From assembly GCA_963678235.1 (NCBI GenBank), contig OY782766.1:2852001-2916000 (forward strand): a stretch of DNA of 64,000 bases. Reading direction: 5' to 3'. How positions within the stretch are numbered: position 1 is the first letter of the stretch; each line of letters starts with the position of its first letter. Position numbers and translations under genes: made by a program. A model generated the notes under the pieces. It saw only the letters and a program-made list of their open reading frames with translations. It was not told where the DNA came from and ran no database searches. The stretch is from JABMQB01 sp963678235. Its GTDB lineage: Bacteria; Bacteroidota; Bacteroidia; Bacteroidales; Prolixibacteraceae. Below are positions 36,445 to 45,972 of the stretch, one piece after another.

Positions 36445-37851
36445 ATGAAACCTTTACAATTCTTTCTTTTTTTGAGCTTGATTTTAATGATTGGATGCAA
36501 CAACGAGTCGAAAAAAAAGACAGCAGTCAAAAATCAAAATATGTTTACAGGTGCTAAAAACGAAGTTAAAATAATAACACTTGATCCTGGGCATTTCCAT
36601 GCCTCATTACTGCAAAAAAGCATGTATAAACAGGTTGATTCAATGGTTTATGTATTTGCACCTGAAGGACCTGATGTGCAAAATTACCTGAACACTGTAA
36701 ATGGATTTAACAACAGGGCTGAAAACCCAACACACTGGGTTGAGAAAGTGTACACTGGCGATGACTATTTTGACAAAATGCTGGCTGAGAAACCTGGAAA
36801 TGTGATGGTGACTGCAGGCAATAATGCAAAAAAAACTGAGTACATCCTTCATTCAGTTGAAGCTGGCATCAATGTTTTGGCTGATAAACCAATGGTGATT
36901 ACCTCGGATAAATTTTCCATGCTCGAGAAAGCTTTTGAGGTGGCAAAACAAAACAATGTATTGTTGTATGACATCATGACTGAAAGGCATGAGATCACCA
37001 CCATCCTCCAACGCGAACTTTCAAAAATCCCTAAAGTATTTGGCCAATTGCAAACAGGTACCGCTGAAAATCCAGCCATCACCAAAGAAAGTGTGCACCA
37101 TTTCTTTAAATATGTGGCAGGCAACCCCATCAAACGCCCGGCATGGTTTTTTGATGTCAGCCAACAAGGAGAAGGCATTGTGGATATCACCACCCATTTG
37201 GTTGACCTCATCCAGTGGGAAGCATTCCCTGAAGTGGTTTTAAACAAAGAGGATGTGCAAATCATTTCAGCCAAACACTGGCCAACTATACTCACCTCTG
37301 AAATGTTCAACAGGGTTACACATTTGGATTCTTTCCCTGCTTTTCTTCAAAAGGATATTGAAAATGACCTATTAAAAACCTATTGCAATGGAGAAATCAA
37401 CTACACATTAAAAGGGGTGCATGCAAAAGTTTCTGTTATCTGGAATTATGAAGCACCTGAAGGGACTGGCGACACCCATTATTCAATAATGAGGGGAAGC
37501 AAATGTAACTTAATTATCCAACAAGGTGAAAAAGAAGAATATAAACCAACCATCTATATCCAGGCTAATCAAGAAATTGACCCCGAAGAATTTGAGATTG
37601 GCTTATCAAAAGCGGTTGACATGGAATTGGCGAAGGCGTATCCGGGAATAAGTTTAGTGAAAATAAAAAGCAATCTTTGGACCATTGATATCCCGCAAAA
37701 ATATAAAGTCGGGCATGAAGCCCATTTTGCCCAGGTAACCGAAAAATACCTGCAATATCTAATTGATGGGAAACTTCCGGAATGGGAAGTACCAAACATG
37801 ATTGTTAAATACTATACTACTACGGAGGGAATGAAAGCTGCTATGCAGTAA
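36445..37851 (+). CDS. Gfo/Idh/MocA-like oxidoreductase lipoprotein
   Basis: A 468-residue protein with a lipoprotein signal (LILMIGC, Cys18) and a Gfo/Idh-like Rossmann half: VMVTAGNNAKKTEYI, VEAGINVLADKPMVI (catalytic Lys-Pro at 147-148 region), and YDIMTERHEITTI. The C-terminal half matches the 'putative oxidoreductase C' domain of Bacteroidota homologues (VDITTHLVDLIQWE). It is a periplasmic or surface NAD(P)-type sugar oxidoreductase by family; the substrate cannot be told. Confidence 0.82.
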   Translation: MKPLQFFLFLSLILMIGCNNESKKKTAVKNQNMFTGAKNEVKIITLDPGHFHASLLQKSMYKQVDSMVYVFAPEGPDVQNYLNTVNGFNNRAENPTHWVEKVYTGDDYFDKMLAEKPGNVMVTAGNNAKKTEYILHSVEAGINVLADKPMVITSDKFSMLEKAFEVAKQNNVLLYDIMTERHEITTILQRELSKIPKVFGQLQTGTAENPAITKESVHHFFKYVAGNPIKRPAWFFDVSQQGEGIVDITTHLVDLIQWEAFPEVVLNKEDVQIISAKHWPTILTSEMFNRVTHLDSFPAFLQKDIENDLLKTYCNGEINYTLKGVHAKVSVIWNYEAPEGTGDTHYSIMRGSKCNLIIQQGEKEEYKPTIYIQANQEIDPEEFEIGLSKAVDMELAKAYPGISLVKIKSNLWTIDIPQKYKVGHEAHFAQVTEKYLQYLIDGKLPEWEVPNMIVKYYTTTEGMKAAMQ

Positions 37852-37879
37852 TATTGTTCCTAAAAATAGTACTTAAAGT

Positions 37880-37919
37880 AAAGGAACCGTTCTTTGGTAA
37901 GAGAGCGATTCCTTTTTTT
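37880..37919 (+). terminator. Intrinsic terminator after the oxidoreductase
   Basis: AAAGGAA...TTCCTTT arms around an imperfect stem are followed by a T7 run. Confidence 0.75.
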
Positions 37920-38009
37920 ACAACTATAATTTTCTCAAATTAATCCATTTTTCGAAAACAATTTACAGGTGTTTTTTTTATATTGACATAAACAAATAAA
38001 TCATCCATC

Positions 38010-39473
38010 ATGAAATTCTTCAAATACTTGTTCACTGTCTTAAGCATTCTCTCTTTAGTTCTTTTAGTTCCATCATGTGCCGTTAATCCCGTTACCGGGA
38101 AAAAACAATTGATGTTTATGTCGGAAGAACAGGAAATTGCCATGGGGACCAATTATGATCCACAGGTAATTGCAACTTTTGGACTATACGACAACGAAAC
38201 ATTGCAAAATTTCATAACAAACAAAGTGGATGAAATGGGCAAATTATCGCACCGCCCGCATTTAAAATATCATGTTCGGATACTCGATTCACCAGTGGTG
38301 AATGCTTTTGCTGTTCCCGGCGGATATCTCTATTTCACACGTGGGATACTTGGTCATTTTAATTGTGAAGCAGAATTGATGGGTGTAATTGCCCACGAAA
38401 TGGGGCATGTTACGGCAAGACATACGGTGAGTAATCAGGCAAAACAAACCGTTGTTCAGCTTGCAGTGGTTGGTGGAATGATTGCATCCAAAGATTTTGC
38501 GCAATTCGCAAATGAAGCAATGCAGGGAATGCAGTTGTTGTTTTTAAAATTTAGCCGCGATAATGAGCGCGAAGCCGACAGGCTTGGCGTTGAATACTCC
38601 ACAAAAATGGGGTACGATGCTCACCACATGGCCGAATTTTTTAACGTGCTCGATAAAATGCAGATGGAAAGTGACCATGCTGGTGTCCCAACTTTTATGT
38701 CAACCCACCCCGATCCGGGCGATAGGTACTTGACTGTAAATAAAATGGCAGATCAATGGCAGGATAGCATTAAACTTGCTAATTATACCGTTAATTCAGA
38801 TAGCTACCTGAAAATGATTGATGGTTTGGTTTATGGTGAAGACCCACGTCAGGGATATGTGGAAGGAAACACATTTTACCATCCTGAAATGAAATTCAGT
38901 TACCCAATCCCCAGCGGTTGGACCCTTGTGAATTCACCAATGCAGGTACAAATGGTTTCGGCAGACCAAAAAGCTCTGATGGTTTTCTCGCTAGCCCAGG
39001 AAAAAACACCACAAGAAGCAGCTCAAAATGCTATTGAAAGTTTAAAGCTGGAGGTGACAAACAGTAGAAACACAAGTGTAAATGGATTGCAGGCAATGGT
39101 GGTCGATTCAAAACAAACAAGTCAGGACCAGCAAACCGGACAATCCCAAATCATTAGGGTAACATCGTCTTTTATTGAATACAATGGCGCTGTGTACGTT
39201 TTTCACGGGGTTTCCTCGGATGCCGATTTTAATGCAAACACCCGGAATTTTGAGCATACAATGGGTAATTTTAACAAACTCACCGATGCTTCAAAAATTA
39301 ATGTGAAACCGAAAACCATTGAGATAAAGAAAGTACAACGAAGCGGCACTTTAGCGGATGCTTTTAGCTACTTCGGTGTTCAGCAAGCAGCAATGAAAAA
39401 TTTGGCATTGTTAAACAATATGGAACTTACGGAAAAAGTCACTCCGGGAAAATTAATTAAGATTATTCGATAG
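38010..39473 (+). CDS. M48 family metalloprotease lipoprotein
   Basis: A 487-residue peptidase similar to BepA/YfgC. The lipoprotein signal ends in VPSC (about 23). The zinc motif HEMGH lies in GVIAHEMGHVTARH, with the third ligand Glu in NEREADRLGVEY. The loop PDPGDRYL follows. The C terminus resembles a LysM-like repeat (TLADAFSYFG...LNNMELTEKVTPGKLIKIIR), giving possible peptidoglycan contact. It probably works in outer-membrane protein quality control by analogy with BepA. Confidence 0.88.
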   Translation: MKFFKYLFTVLSILSLVLLVPSCAVNPVTGKKQLMFMSEEQEIAMGTNYDPQVIATFGLYDNETLQNFITNKVDEMGKLSHRPHLKYHVRILDSPVVNAFAVPGGYLYFTRGILGHFNCEAELMGVIAHEMGHVTARHTVSNQAKQTVVQLAVVGGMIASKDFAQFANEAMQGMQLLFLKFSRDNEREADRLGVEYSTKMGYDAHHMAEFFNVLDKMQMESDHAGVPTFMSTHPDPGDRYLTVNKMADQWQDSIKLANYTVNSDSYLKMIDGLVYGEDPRQGYVEGNTFYHPEMKFSYPIPSGWTLVNSPMQVQMVSADQKALMVFSLAQEKTPQEAAQNAIESLKLEVTNSRNTSVNGLQAMVVDSKQTSQDQQTGQSQIIRVTSSFIEYNGAVYVFHGVSSDADFNANTRNFEHTMGNFNKLTDASKINVKPKTIEIKKVQRSGTLADAFSYFGVQQAAMKNLALLNNMELTEKVTPGKLIKIIR

Positions 39474-39857
39474 TATACTCCAGAACAATTAATTTTTAAA
39501 CTTCAGTCCCTAAATTTGTTGAATTAAATAGGAATTACTCTTGTCCCTACAAGATAGATAATGAAACTCTTCGCAGCATGCTGACAAGGTATCCATAAGG
39601 AATTATTCGTTTAATCTCCCAAAGGGCGGGGAATAAAATCCATGAGATCGTTTGGCTATCGCTCCAGATCAGTTCGGCTTAATGACTTTGAAAACAAAAT
39701 CATAGTCTCACTGAATTTAATTGTGCTTTGCCATCATTCTTTAGGATTTCGGGATAAACCAACATACCAAATACCAGTTCTCAAACTCTCAAGTACATAA
39801 ACATGATAAGCTGATGTTGTTTTTGGAGAAAGAATAAATTTTTGTGAAAATTTTAAG
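39474..39857. other. Intergenic region before the tRNA pair
   Basis: About 384 nt with no ORF or structured gene I can support. A short AAAGGGCGGGGAA stretch sits near 39616-39630. Confidence 0.4.
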
Positions 39858-39942
39858 TACCCGGAGCGGGACTTGAACCCGCACAGCCACAATGGCCACT
39901 GGATTTTAAGTCCAGCGTGTCTACCAATTCCACCATCCGGGC
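39858..39942 (-). tRNA. tRNA-Leu (anticodon TAA)
   Basis: The 85-nt molecule begins GCCCGGATGG and has the long variable arm typical of tRNA-Leu. The anticodon loop CTTAAAA holds TAA, reading TTA/TTG. T-arm sequence GGTTCAAGTCC and discriminator A fit. G1 pairs with U72 as a wobble, and no CCA is encoded. Confidence 0.95.
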
Positions 39943-39957
39943 GTCCTTAAAAAAAAG

Positions 39958-40030
<73 letters not shown>

Positions 40031-40153
40031 TTTTATTATTTGGTATAAGCCTTATCGGCTTTGATTATTAATGTGCAGAACGTTTTTATTTTCGCGTTGC
40101 AAATATAAATCAAATTTCGTTTTCTCCAAAAGAAAATGCGATTTAAGATGCGA

Positions 40154-42775
40154 TTATTTCAATCCGGCAAGCTTCTTAATATCGTTCAATTTATTCAAAG
40201 CTTCGATTGGGGTAAGGTTATTTACATCCAAATATGCAATTTCATCCCTGATTTGTTTCAACACCGGGTCGTCCAATTGAAAAAAGCTAAGTTGCATTCC
40301 TTCACGCTTATCACCAATGTCTTCCAGGGGTTTTGAAAGGTTATCCTTACTGCTGTTGTCCTCCAATTTTTTCAAGATTTGCCCTGCACGTTTAACCACA
40401 GACTTTGGCATTCCTGCCATTCCGGCCACATGAATACCAAAACTATGGTTACTCCCTCCTCGAACCAATTTCCTTAAAAAAATTACCTTTTTGCCCAGTT
40501 CTTTTATGGTCACGTTGTAATTTTTCACCCTTCCAAACGAATTTTCCATTTCGTTGAGTTCGTGATAATGGGTTGCAAATAACGTTTTTGCCTTGGCTTT
40601 TGGGTGTTCATGTAAATACTCCACAATCGACCATGCAATGGAGATCCCATCGTAAGTAGATGTGCCCCGTCCAAGCTCATCCAACAGTATTAAACTTCTA
40701 TCCGAGACATTATTTAATATACTGGCAGCTTCGTTCATCTCCACCATAAATGTGGATTCCCCCAAAGAAATATTATCAGATGCCCCCACTCTTGTGAAGA
40801 TTTTATCTACGAAACCGATCTCGGCGACATCTGCAGGTACATAACTTCCAATTTGCGCCATTAAAACAATCAATGCCGTTTGCCTTAGCAGAGCGGACTT
40901 ACCAGCCATATTCGGACCTGTGATAATAATAATTTGTTGGTCTTCCTGATTCAGCAAAACATCGTTGGCGATATACGATTCACCAATTGGAAGTTGCTTT
41001 TCAATAACCGGATGGCGCCCATTTTTAATGGATATTGCCAGGGAATCGTTCACCACCGGGCGATTATAATTATTCGCACTTGCACACGTAGCAAAAGACA
41101 ACAAACAATCTAGCTGTGCAAGGATATTTGCATTTAACTGGATTACACCAATATATTCAGATAAGGACTGTACCAGTTCACCATAAATTTTAGTTTCGAG
41201 GGTTAAGATTTTTTCTTCTGCCCCAAGGATTTTTGTTTCGTATTCTTTTAGCTCCTCAGTAATGTACCTTTCTGCGCTAACCAGGGTTTGTTTCCTGATC
41301 CACTCAGGTGGAACTTTATCTTTATGCGTATTACGAACTTCAATGTAATACCCAAAAACGTTGTTAAAACTAATTTTTAGGGAAGGAATACCATTTTTCT
41401 CGCTTTCCCTTTGTTGAATTTGCAGAAGGTAATCCTTGCCATTATAAGCAATATCTTTCAGGTCATCTAACTCCTGATCAACACCTTTTTGTATCACATT
41501 CCCTTTTGCCAAGCTAACAGGAGGATCGGGCAACATTACCGTTTCAATTCTCTCCCTGATCAGGTCACAGGTATTCAATTGTTCCCCGAACCTTTTCAAA
41601 GTTGCATTTTCTGCCTTTTGACAGAGTTCTTTTATAGGAACAATCGCATTCAAAGCATTTTTCACTTGAACCATTTCCCGCGGATTGATCCTTCCAACAG
41701 CGACTTTCGAGATCAACCTTTCCAGATCGCCAATTTGTTTGATATTGCTTTCCAACTCTTCTTTGGCTTCCTCATTTTTTAAAAAGAAAGAAACAGTTTC
41801 AAGCCTTTTCTCAATTGGTTCAATTTCTTTCAAGGGCAAGGCAATCCAACGCTTTAGCATCCTTGACCCCATCGGGGAAATTGTTTTATCAACAACATCT
41901 AAAAGTGTTTTGGCCCCTTCATGGATTGAGCTAAATAGCTCCAGGTTCCGAATAGTAAACCGATCAAGCCAAACATAATGGTTTTCTTCAATACGCGCCA
42001 GGTTGGTCACATGTTTAACCTTATTGTGCTCCGTAAAATCGAGGTATTGAAGGATTGCCCCGGATGCAATGATCCCGAAAGTCAACTTTTGAATCCCAAA
42101 ACCTTTTAACGAATTTACTTCAAAATGCCTTGTAATCCTGTCAAATGCAGTGTCGTAGGTATATACCCAATCATCAAGGGTATAGGTGTAATACGCCGAC
42201 CCAAAATGTTCTTCAAATTCCTGCTTTTTCCCTCGTTGGTACAACACCTCTTTGGGAGCAAACGATGAAAGCAATTTATCGATGTATTCATAATTTCCCT
42301 GAGCGGTCACAAATTCTCCGGTTGAAATGTCCAGAAAAGCCACACCTGCCATATTTTTATCGAAATGCACCGATGCCAAAAAGTTATTTTCGCGGTTATC
42401 AAGGATATTGTCGTTGATGGAAACCCCCGGGGTTACCAATTCTGTGATTCCCCGTTTTACGATTTTTTTGGTAAGCTTTGGATCTTCCAACTGCTCGCAA
42501 ATGGCAACACGTTGACCAGCCCTTACTAATTTCGGAAGATAGGTATCAAGTGCATGATGAGGGAAACCGGCAAGTTCAACATAACTTGCTGCACCGTTTG
42601 CCCTTCGGGTCAGGGTTATTCCAACAATTTCGGCTGTTTTAATAGCATCTTCGCCAAAAGTCTCGTAAAAATCACCAACCCTGAACAACAATACAGCGTC
42701 CGGATGCTTGGCTTTGATGGCATAATACTGCTTCATCAAAGGAGTTTCCACATATTTTTTTTCATTCTTTGCCAT
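40154..42775 (-). CDS. mutS: DNA mismatch repair protein MutS
   Basis: An 873-residue mismatch-recognition ATPase. The N-terminal TPLMKQYYAIKAKHPDAV is followed by the mismatch-wedging FRVGDFYETFGEDA. The C-terminal ATPase has Walker A GPNMAGKSALLRQ, Walker B LILLDELGRGTSTYDG and FATHYHELNEM, then a dimerisation tail. I use ATG at 42775 rather than the upstream TTG; a TATCTTTG box at 42785-42792 would put transcription start only a few nt before it, a near-leaderless arrangement. Confidence 0.97.
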   Translation of the reverse strand: MAKNEKKYVETPLMKQYYAIKAKHPDAVLLFRVGDFYETFGEDAIKTAEIVGITLTRRANGAASYVELAGFPHHALDTYLPKLVRAGQRVAICEQLEDPKLTKKIVKRGITELVTPGVSINDNILDNRENNFLASVHFDKNMAGVAFLDISTGEFVTAQGNYEYIDKLLSSFAPKEVLYQRGKKQEFEEHFGSAYYTYTLDDWVYTYDTAFDRITRHFEVNSLKGFGIQKLTFGIIASGAILQYLDFTEHNKVKHVTNLARIEENHYVWLDRFTIRNLELFSSIHEGAKTLLDVVDKTISPMGSRMLKRWIALPLKEIEPIEKRLETVSFFLKNEEAKEELESNIKQIGDLERLISKVAVGRINPREMVQVKNALNAIVPIKELCQKAENATLKRFGEQLNTCDLIRERIETVMLPDPPVSLAKGNVIQKGVDQELDDLKDIAYNGKDYLLQIQQRESEKNGIPSLKISFNNVFGYYIEVRNTHKDKVPPEWIRKQTLVSAERYITEELKEYETKILGAEEKILTLETKIYGELVQSLSEYIGVIQLNANILAQLDCLLSFATCASANNYNRPVVNDSLAISIKNGRHPVIEKQLPIGESYIANDVLLNQEDQQIIIITGPNMAGKSALLRQTALIVLMAQIGSYVPADVAEIGFVDKIFTRVGASDNISLGESTFMVEMNEAASILNNVSDRSLILLDELGRGTSTYDGISIAWSIVEYLHEHPKAKAKTLFATHYHELNEMENSFGRVKNYNVTIKELGKKVIFLRKLVRGGSNHSFGIHVAGMAGMPKSVVKRAGQILKKLEDNSSKDNLSKPLEDIGDKREGMQLSFFQLDDPVLKQIRDEIAYLDVNNLTPIEALNKLNDIKKLAGLK

Positions 42776-42784
42776 ACGAGTTCT

Positions 42785-42792
42785 CAAAGATA
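42785..42792 (-). promoter_or_regulatory. Candidate mutS promoter -7 box
   Basis: The minus strand reads TATCTTTG about 10 nt before the mutS start, implying a very short leader. Confidence 0.5.
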
Positions 42793-43007
42793 CGAGTTTG
42801 TGGATTGCTTAAGAAAAACACCTGAATTCTATTCTCATTTTTTATCAACAACAAAGTTCATTTATTTAAAATACAAGTATCATAAAGCTCCCTAAAATGG
42901 TAACAATTCAAAAGGATTATTTCTTTTATTTTAATTTAGACTCTTTAAAAATACGATTTTAAGCCTTTTTTTTCAATCTTTGTAGAATTGAACTAAAAGT
43001 TGAAGAA

Positions 43008-44132
43008 ATGAGCTGCAACGGATGCGCACTAAATAATATAGACACGAGCAGGCCAGCAATGCTGGATACCTACGATTGGTTAGATGATTTACCAGATACC
43101 TCACATATATCTGATATCATTGAAGTACGGTTTAAATCAACACGAAAAGAATATTATAAAAACACTGAAAACTTATCCTTAAAACGAAATGACCTGGTGG
43201 TGGTTGCTACTTCGCCCGGACATGATATTGGAACCATTACGCTTACAGGAAGGCTGGCAGAAAAGCAGTACGAACGAAAGATAAAGAAAAAAGAACGCTA
43301 CCAGCTTAGTACGATTTACAGAATTGCAACCGACAAGGACAAAGAAACCTGGGAAGCTTCAAAGGAAAAGGAAAAGCCAACGATGATCCGGGCTAGGGAA
43401 ATTGTTAAGGAACTAAACCTGCAAATGAAAATTGGCGATGTAGAATACCGCGCTGATGGGGGCAAAGCAATTTTCTATTATATCGCAGATGGACGTGTAG
43501 ATTTCCGTGAGCTCATAAAAGTATATGCAAAAGAATTCAAGGTCCGAATTGAAATGAAGCAAATTGGCGCACGCCAGGAAGCAGGACGAATTGGCGGGAT
43601 TGGATCGTGTGGGCGTGAGCTATGTTGCTCAAGTTGGCGCACCGATTTTTCATCTATTTCAACCGAATCGTTGGTAAAGCAAGGACTATCAACTTCAGCA
43701 AGCAAAATGGCAGGCGCATGTGGAAAACTAAAATGTTGCCTTCTTTACGAACTGGATAATTATGTGGAAGCCGGAAAAGAATTCCCAAAACAATTATTAT
43801 ATCTGGAATCATCAAAAGGGCTGCTAAAGCCAATAAAAACAGATTACCTTGCAAAAACCGTTTGGTTCGCACGTGATGAAATTGGCACAACCCCGATCAA
43901 ACTTTCAACGACTGAAATTAAACGGGTTATTCAACAAAACAAAAGAGGGGTAAAACCTGACATTGAATCAATTCCGGAAGAAAAAAAGGAAATGGCATTT
44001 GTTACCACAGAAACCCAAACCGAGCCCGCTAAATTTAACAGTTCAAATAACAAGCGAAGCAGGGGAAAAAATAACCGCAAAAAAAGGAATAGAAAGAATT
44101 ATAAAGGCGGGCAAAAATCAGCAAAACAATAA
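43008..44132 (+). CDS. PSP1-domain protein (RicT/YaaT-like)
   Basis: A 374-residue protein of the PSP1/RicT family. RicT with RicA and RicF binds iron-sulfur clusters and supports RNA processing in Bacillus. The core has ARQEAGRIGGIGSCGRELCCSSW (about 184-206) and SKMAGACGKLKCCLLYE (about 231-247), Cys-rich blocks shared with the family. The tail of about 40 residues is very basic (KRSRGKNNRKKRNRKNY), suggesting RNA binding. The N-terminal MSCNGC adds two Cys. In other Bacteroidota this gene is often next to gldH; here it is convergent to an exported-protein gene. Confidence 0.88.
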   Translation: MSCNGCALNNIDTSRPAMLDTYDWLDDLPDTSHISDIIEVRFKSTRKEYYKNTENLSLKRNDLVVVATSPGHDIGTITLTGRLAEKQYERKIKKKERYQLSTIYRIATDKDKETWEASKEKEKPTMIRAREIVKELNLQMKIGDVEYRADGGKAIFYYIADGRVDFRELIKVYAKEFKVRIEMKQIGARQEAGRIGGIGSCGRELCCSSWRTDFSSISTESLVKQGLSTSASKMAGACGKLKCCLLYELDNYVEAGKEFPKQLLYLESSKGLLKPIKTDYLAKTVWFARDEIGTTPIKLSTTEIKRVIQQNKRGVKPDIESIPEEKKEMAFVTTETQTEPAKFNSSNNKRSRGKNNRKKRNRKNYKGGQKSAKQ

Positions 44133-44182
44133 TCCTGGATCAATCTGGAAATATTTTATGTAAAATTGGGAGCGCAAAAGAA

Positions 44183-44953
44183 CTATTTTAGCCTTCCTTC
44201 GTGTTTATAAATTTCGAAATACTCTTTAATTGTAGCCCTAACCTCATATTCGTTAGACATGTAAGGCAATACATTTTTACTGTTAAACCAAAGCATAAAT
44301 TCATCAGCCCGGTCTTCATCCAGCCCGGTGAGCATTATTACTTTTTCCTTGTTGTAATTTTCAGAATGCATTTTCCAATGCTTTTCCAGTGCCATAGCTT
44401 CTCGCACTGCCCTTTTTCGTTTTTCTTTTTTGCTTAAATAATATTGAAAATACGAGATGGGATTAACCAATGCCGCCAAAACTGGTGGTTTTTTATTAAA
44501 TGCATCTCCCCTGAGTTCGGGGCTTATATCTGTAGGCTTACCAAATGTCTCTCCAAGGTTTACCTGCTTTTTTTCTCCTTCAACGGTAACCTCATCAATC
44601 GAAAACAATACTGGTTTAATGAAAATTATCAATATAGAGTCCTCTTTGTGCGTTACAGGGATTCCAACTGTTTCATCTAAAAAACCCAGTGCGGAAATTT
44701 TTAAGCTATCGATATTAAGGATATCCATTGAAAACAAACCATTCACGTTAGAAGTGGTACCTCCATGCGTCCTTGGATTTACAATATGCGCATAAGGAAT
44801 TGGTTCATTATCGGCAACATTAACCAATTTGGCATTTAAATGCATGGGCATCGGATCAATCTCATCATAGTATTCAGTTCCGGTTTCCTGGGAAAACGAA
44901 TGGAATGAGAAAATTCCAAATAGGATAATTAGCACAGTTTTATAAGCTTTCAT
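44183..44953 (-). CDS. Exported protein with a carboxypeptidase-regulatory-like domain
   Basis: A 256-residue exported protein. I start it at the ATG giving MKAYKTVLIILFGIFSFHSFSQ, a good signal peptide; a start 36 nt upstream adds a polar stretch. Residues of about 40-120 form a CarboxypepD_reg-like beta sandwich: LVNVADNEPIPYAHIVNPRTHGGTTSNVNG..., then SIDEVTV. The C-terminal half is helical and basic (YYLSKKEKRKRAVREAM). Homologous domains occur at the N termini of SusC/TonB proteins and in stand-alone envelope proteins. Specific role unknown. A TATTTTTG box lies about 20 nt upstream. Confidence 0.72.
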   Translation of the reverse strand: MKAYKTVLIILFGIFSFHSFSQETGTEYYDEIDPMPMHLNAKLVNVADNEPIPYAHIVNPRTHGGTTSNVNGLFSMDILNIDSLKISALGFLDETVGIPVTHKEDSILIIFIKPVLFSIDEVTVEGEKKQVNLGETFGKPTDISPELRGDAFNKKPPVLAALVNPISYFQYYLSKKEKRKRAVREAMALEKHWKMHSENYNKEKVIMLTGLDEDRADEFMLWFNSKNVLPYMSNEYEVRATIKEYFEIYKHEGRLK

Positions 44954-44972
44954 GGCCACCATTTCTGAAAAA

Positions 44973-44980
44973 CAAAAATA
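44973..44980 (-). promoter_or_regulatory. Candidate -7 box for the carboxypeptidase-regulatory-like gene
   Basis: The minus strand reads TATTTTTG 20 nt before the start codon. Confidence 0.45.
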
Positions 44981-45065
44981 ACTTTTCAAAGTTTATGCCG
45001 CAACCACATAACACTTTTTAACGGTGCTTTAACTTTGCTTAAGGGTAGAATGCGGAAGTCAGGGT

Positions 45066-45096
45066 TTCACTTAAAGTGAAACCCTGACTATGCTAT
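45066..45096. repeat. Perfect 31-nt palindrome
   Basis: GTCAGGGTTTCACTT and AAGTGAAACCCTGAC are exact inverted repeats around one A. There is no T tract and no gene ends here, so it is not a normal terminator. A copy with two arm mismatches starts about 1.25 kb downstream. Confidence 0.85.
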
Positions 45097-45134
45097 TTAG
45101 TTCCAAGACCATATTTTCAAATATTAAAAAATAC

Positions 45135-45160
45135 GCAACCTTTTGTTATATTTATACTCT
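45135..45160 (+). promoter_or_regulatory. ECF-sigma-like promoter motif, cassette A
   Basis: GCAACC, a 16-nt spacer and CTCT. The same GCAACC-16-CATCT layout occurs in cassette B. An AAC-containing -35 is typical of extracytoplasmic-function sigma factors. Transcription from here would give a leader of about 230 nt. Confidence 0.45.
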
Positions 45161-45398
45161 ACTTTACACAAGGATTATAAACTAATGTAAAATTTAACCC
45201 AAATATTTAAAAGATGAAAGCACCTCCTTAACATGCACTCAAAGCACAATTGGAGCATAGTGCTAAGCACTATCGCTCCCCGCAAAACACAGATATAAGT
45301 GTTTGAATTGATCCTTATTATATCTCTTTTCATAGGTAATAAAAATTGCCTAAGTTTTCAGAGTCTCAGTACTCTATTCTAATTACTAAATAAAAAAA

Positions 45399-45947
45399 AT
45401 GAAGTTAAAAGTTTTAAAACTATGCACTGCTGCACTGTTCTTATTATTTATTGGTACTAGCTGCGAAAAATATGAACTCGATTATGCCGACGAAAGTATA
45501 GTTGTAAGCAACAATCCCGGCGTAACAGTTTATAAAATGAATCTTGATTACCTTGACAAGGTTCGTGTTGAAGTAACCCCCGAAGGATTGAATAAAGTGC
45601 TTGCATTGGATGATAAAAACCTCTACAATTATAATATGGATAGTAAAGGTAACTTAATGCCCAAATACCGGCATTTGTTAAAAAGTGGATACATTGTAGG
45701 AGGAGGAAGCAGTAAGGCATCCTTCACTGATATTACCTTTACCGAATATTATAAGTATAACAAAGAGCACGGTGTTAGCAGTTGGCCTGCTGAATTAATC
45801 AGACCAAGAATTATTGATGAAAATCCGTATGAAGAATTTTATTGGATGGGATGCCTGAATTGTAGTTTAAAAGAGTTTACACTGGGCCAGATAAACGAAA
45901 TGATTGAAAACGGTACCCTTGAAGAACATTTTACCAGATTAAAATAA
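45399..45947 (+). CDS. Small lipoprotein of unknown function (cassette A)
   Basis: A 182-residue protein with a lipoprotein signal (LFLLFIGTSC, Cys at about 22), so attached to a membrane. The mature part starts with charged residues, then NNPGVTVYKMNLDYLDKVRVEV and a Gly-rich VGGGSSKASFTDITF; a lone C-L-N-C pair (WMGCLNCSLKEF) lies near the end. I do not recognise a family. It is followed 25 nt later by a Spi-domain gene whose signal codons contain a repeat, so the two are probably co-transcribed. By analogy with lipoprotein or inhibitor genes beside C10 peptidases, a regulatory partner role is possible but unproven. Confidence 0.75.
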   Translation: MKLKVLKLCTAALFLLFIGTSCEKYELDYADESIVVSNNPGVTVYKMNLDYLDKVRVEVTPEGLNKVLALDDKNLYNYNMDSKGNLMPKYRHLLKSGYIVGGGSSKASFTDITFTEYYKYNKEHGVSSWPAELIRPRIIDENPYEEFYWMGCLNCSLKEFTLGQINEMIENGTLEEHFTRLK

Positions 45948-45972
45948 TATTAACCCTCAAAACATTTTAACA

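Larger units (their letters stand above)
45055..45398 (+). repeat. Upstream block of cassette A (diverged copy of 46303-46654)
   Basis: This block begins GAATGCGGAAGTCAGGG, contains a 31-nt perfect palindrome, then ATACGCAACCTTTT and ends at a lipoprotein start. The same ordered signals, at nearly the same distances, occur before the second lipoprotein gene. Similarity is clear in patches (palindrome, GCAACC motif, GCACAATTG, AATAAAAATT) and lost between them, so the two are old duplicates. There is no ORF in it. Confidence 0.7.
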
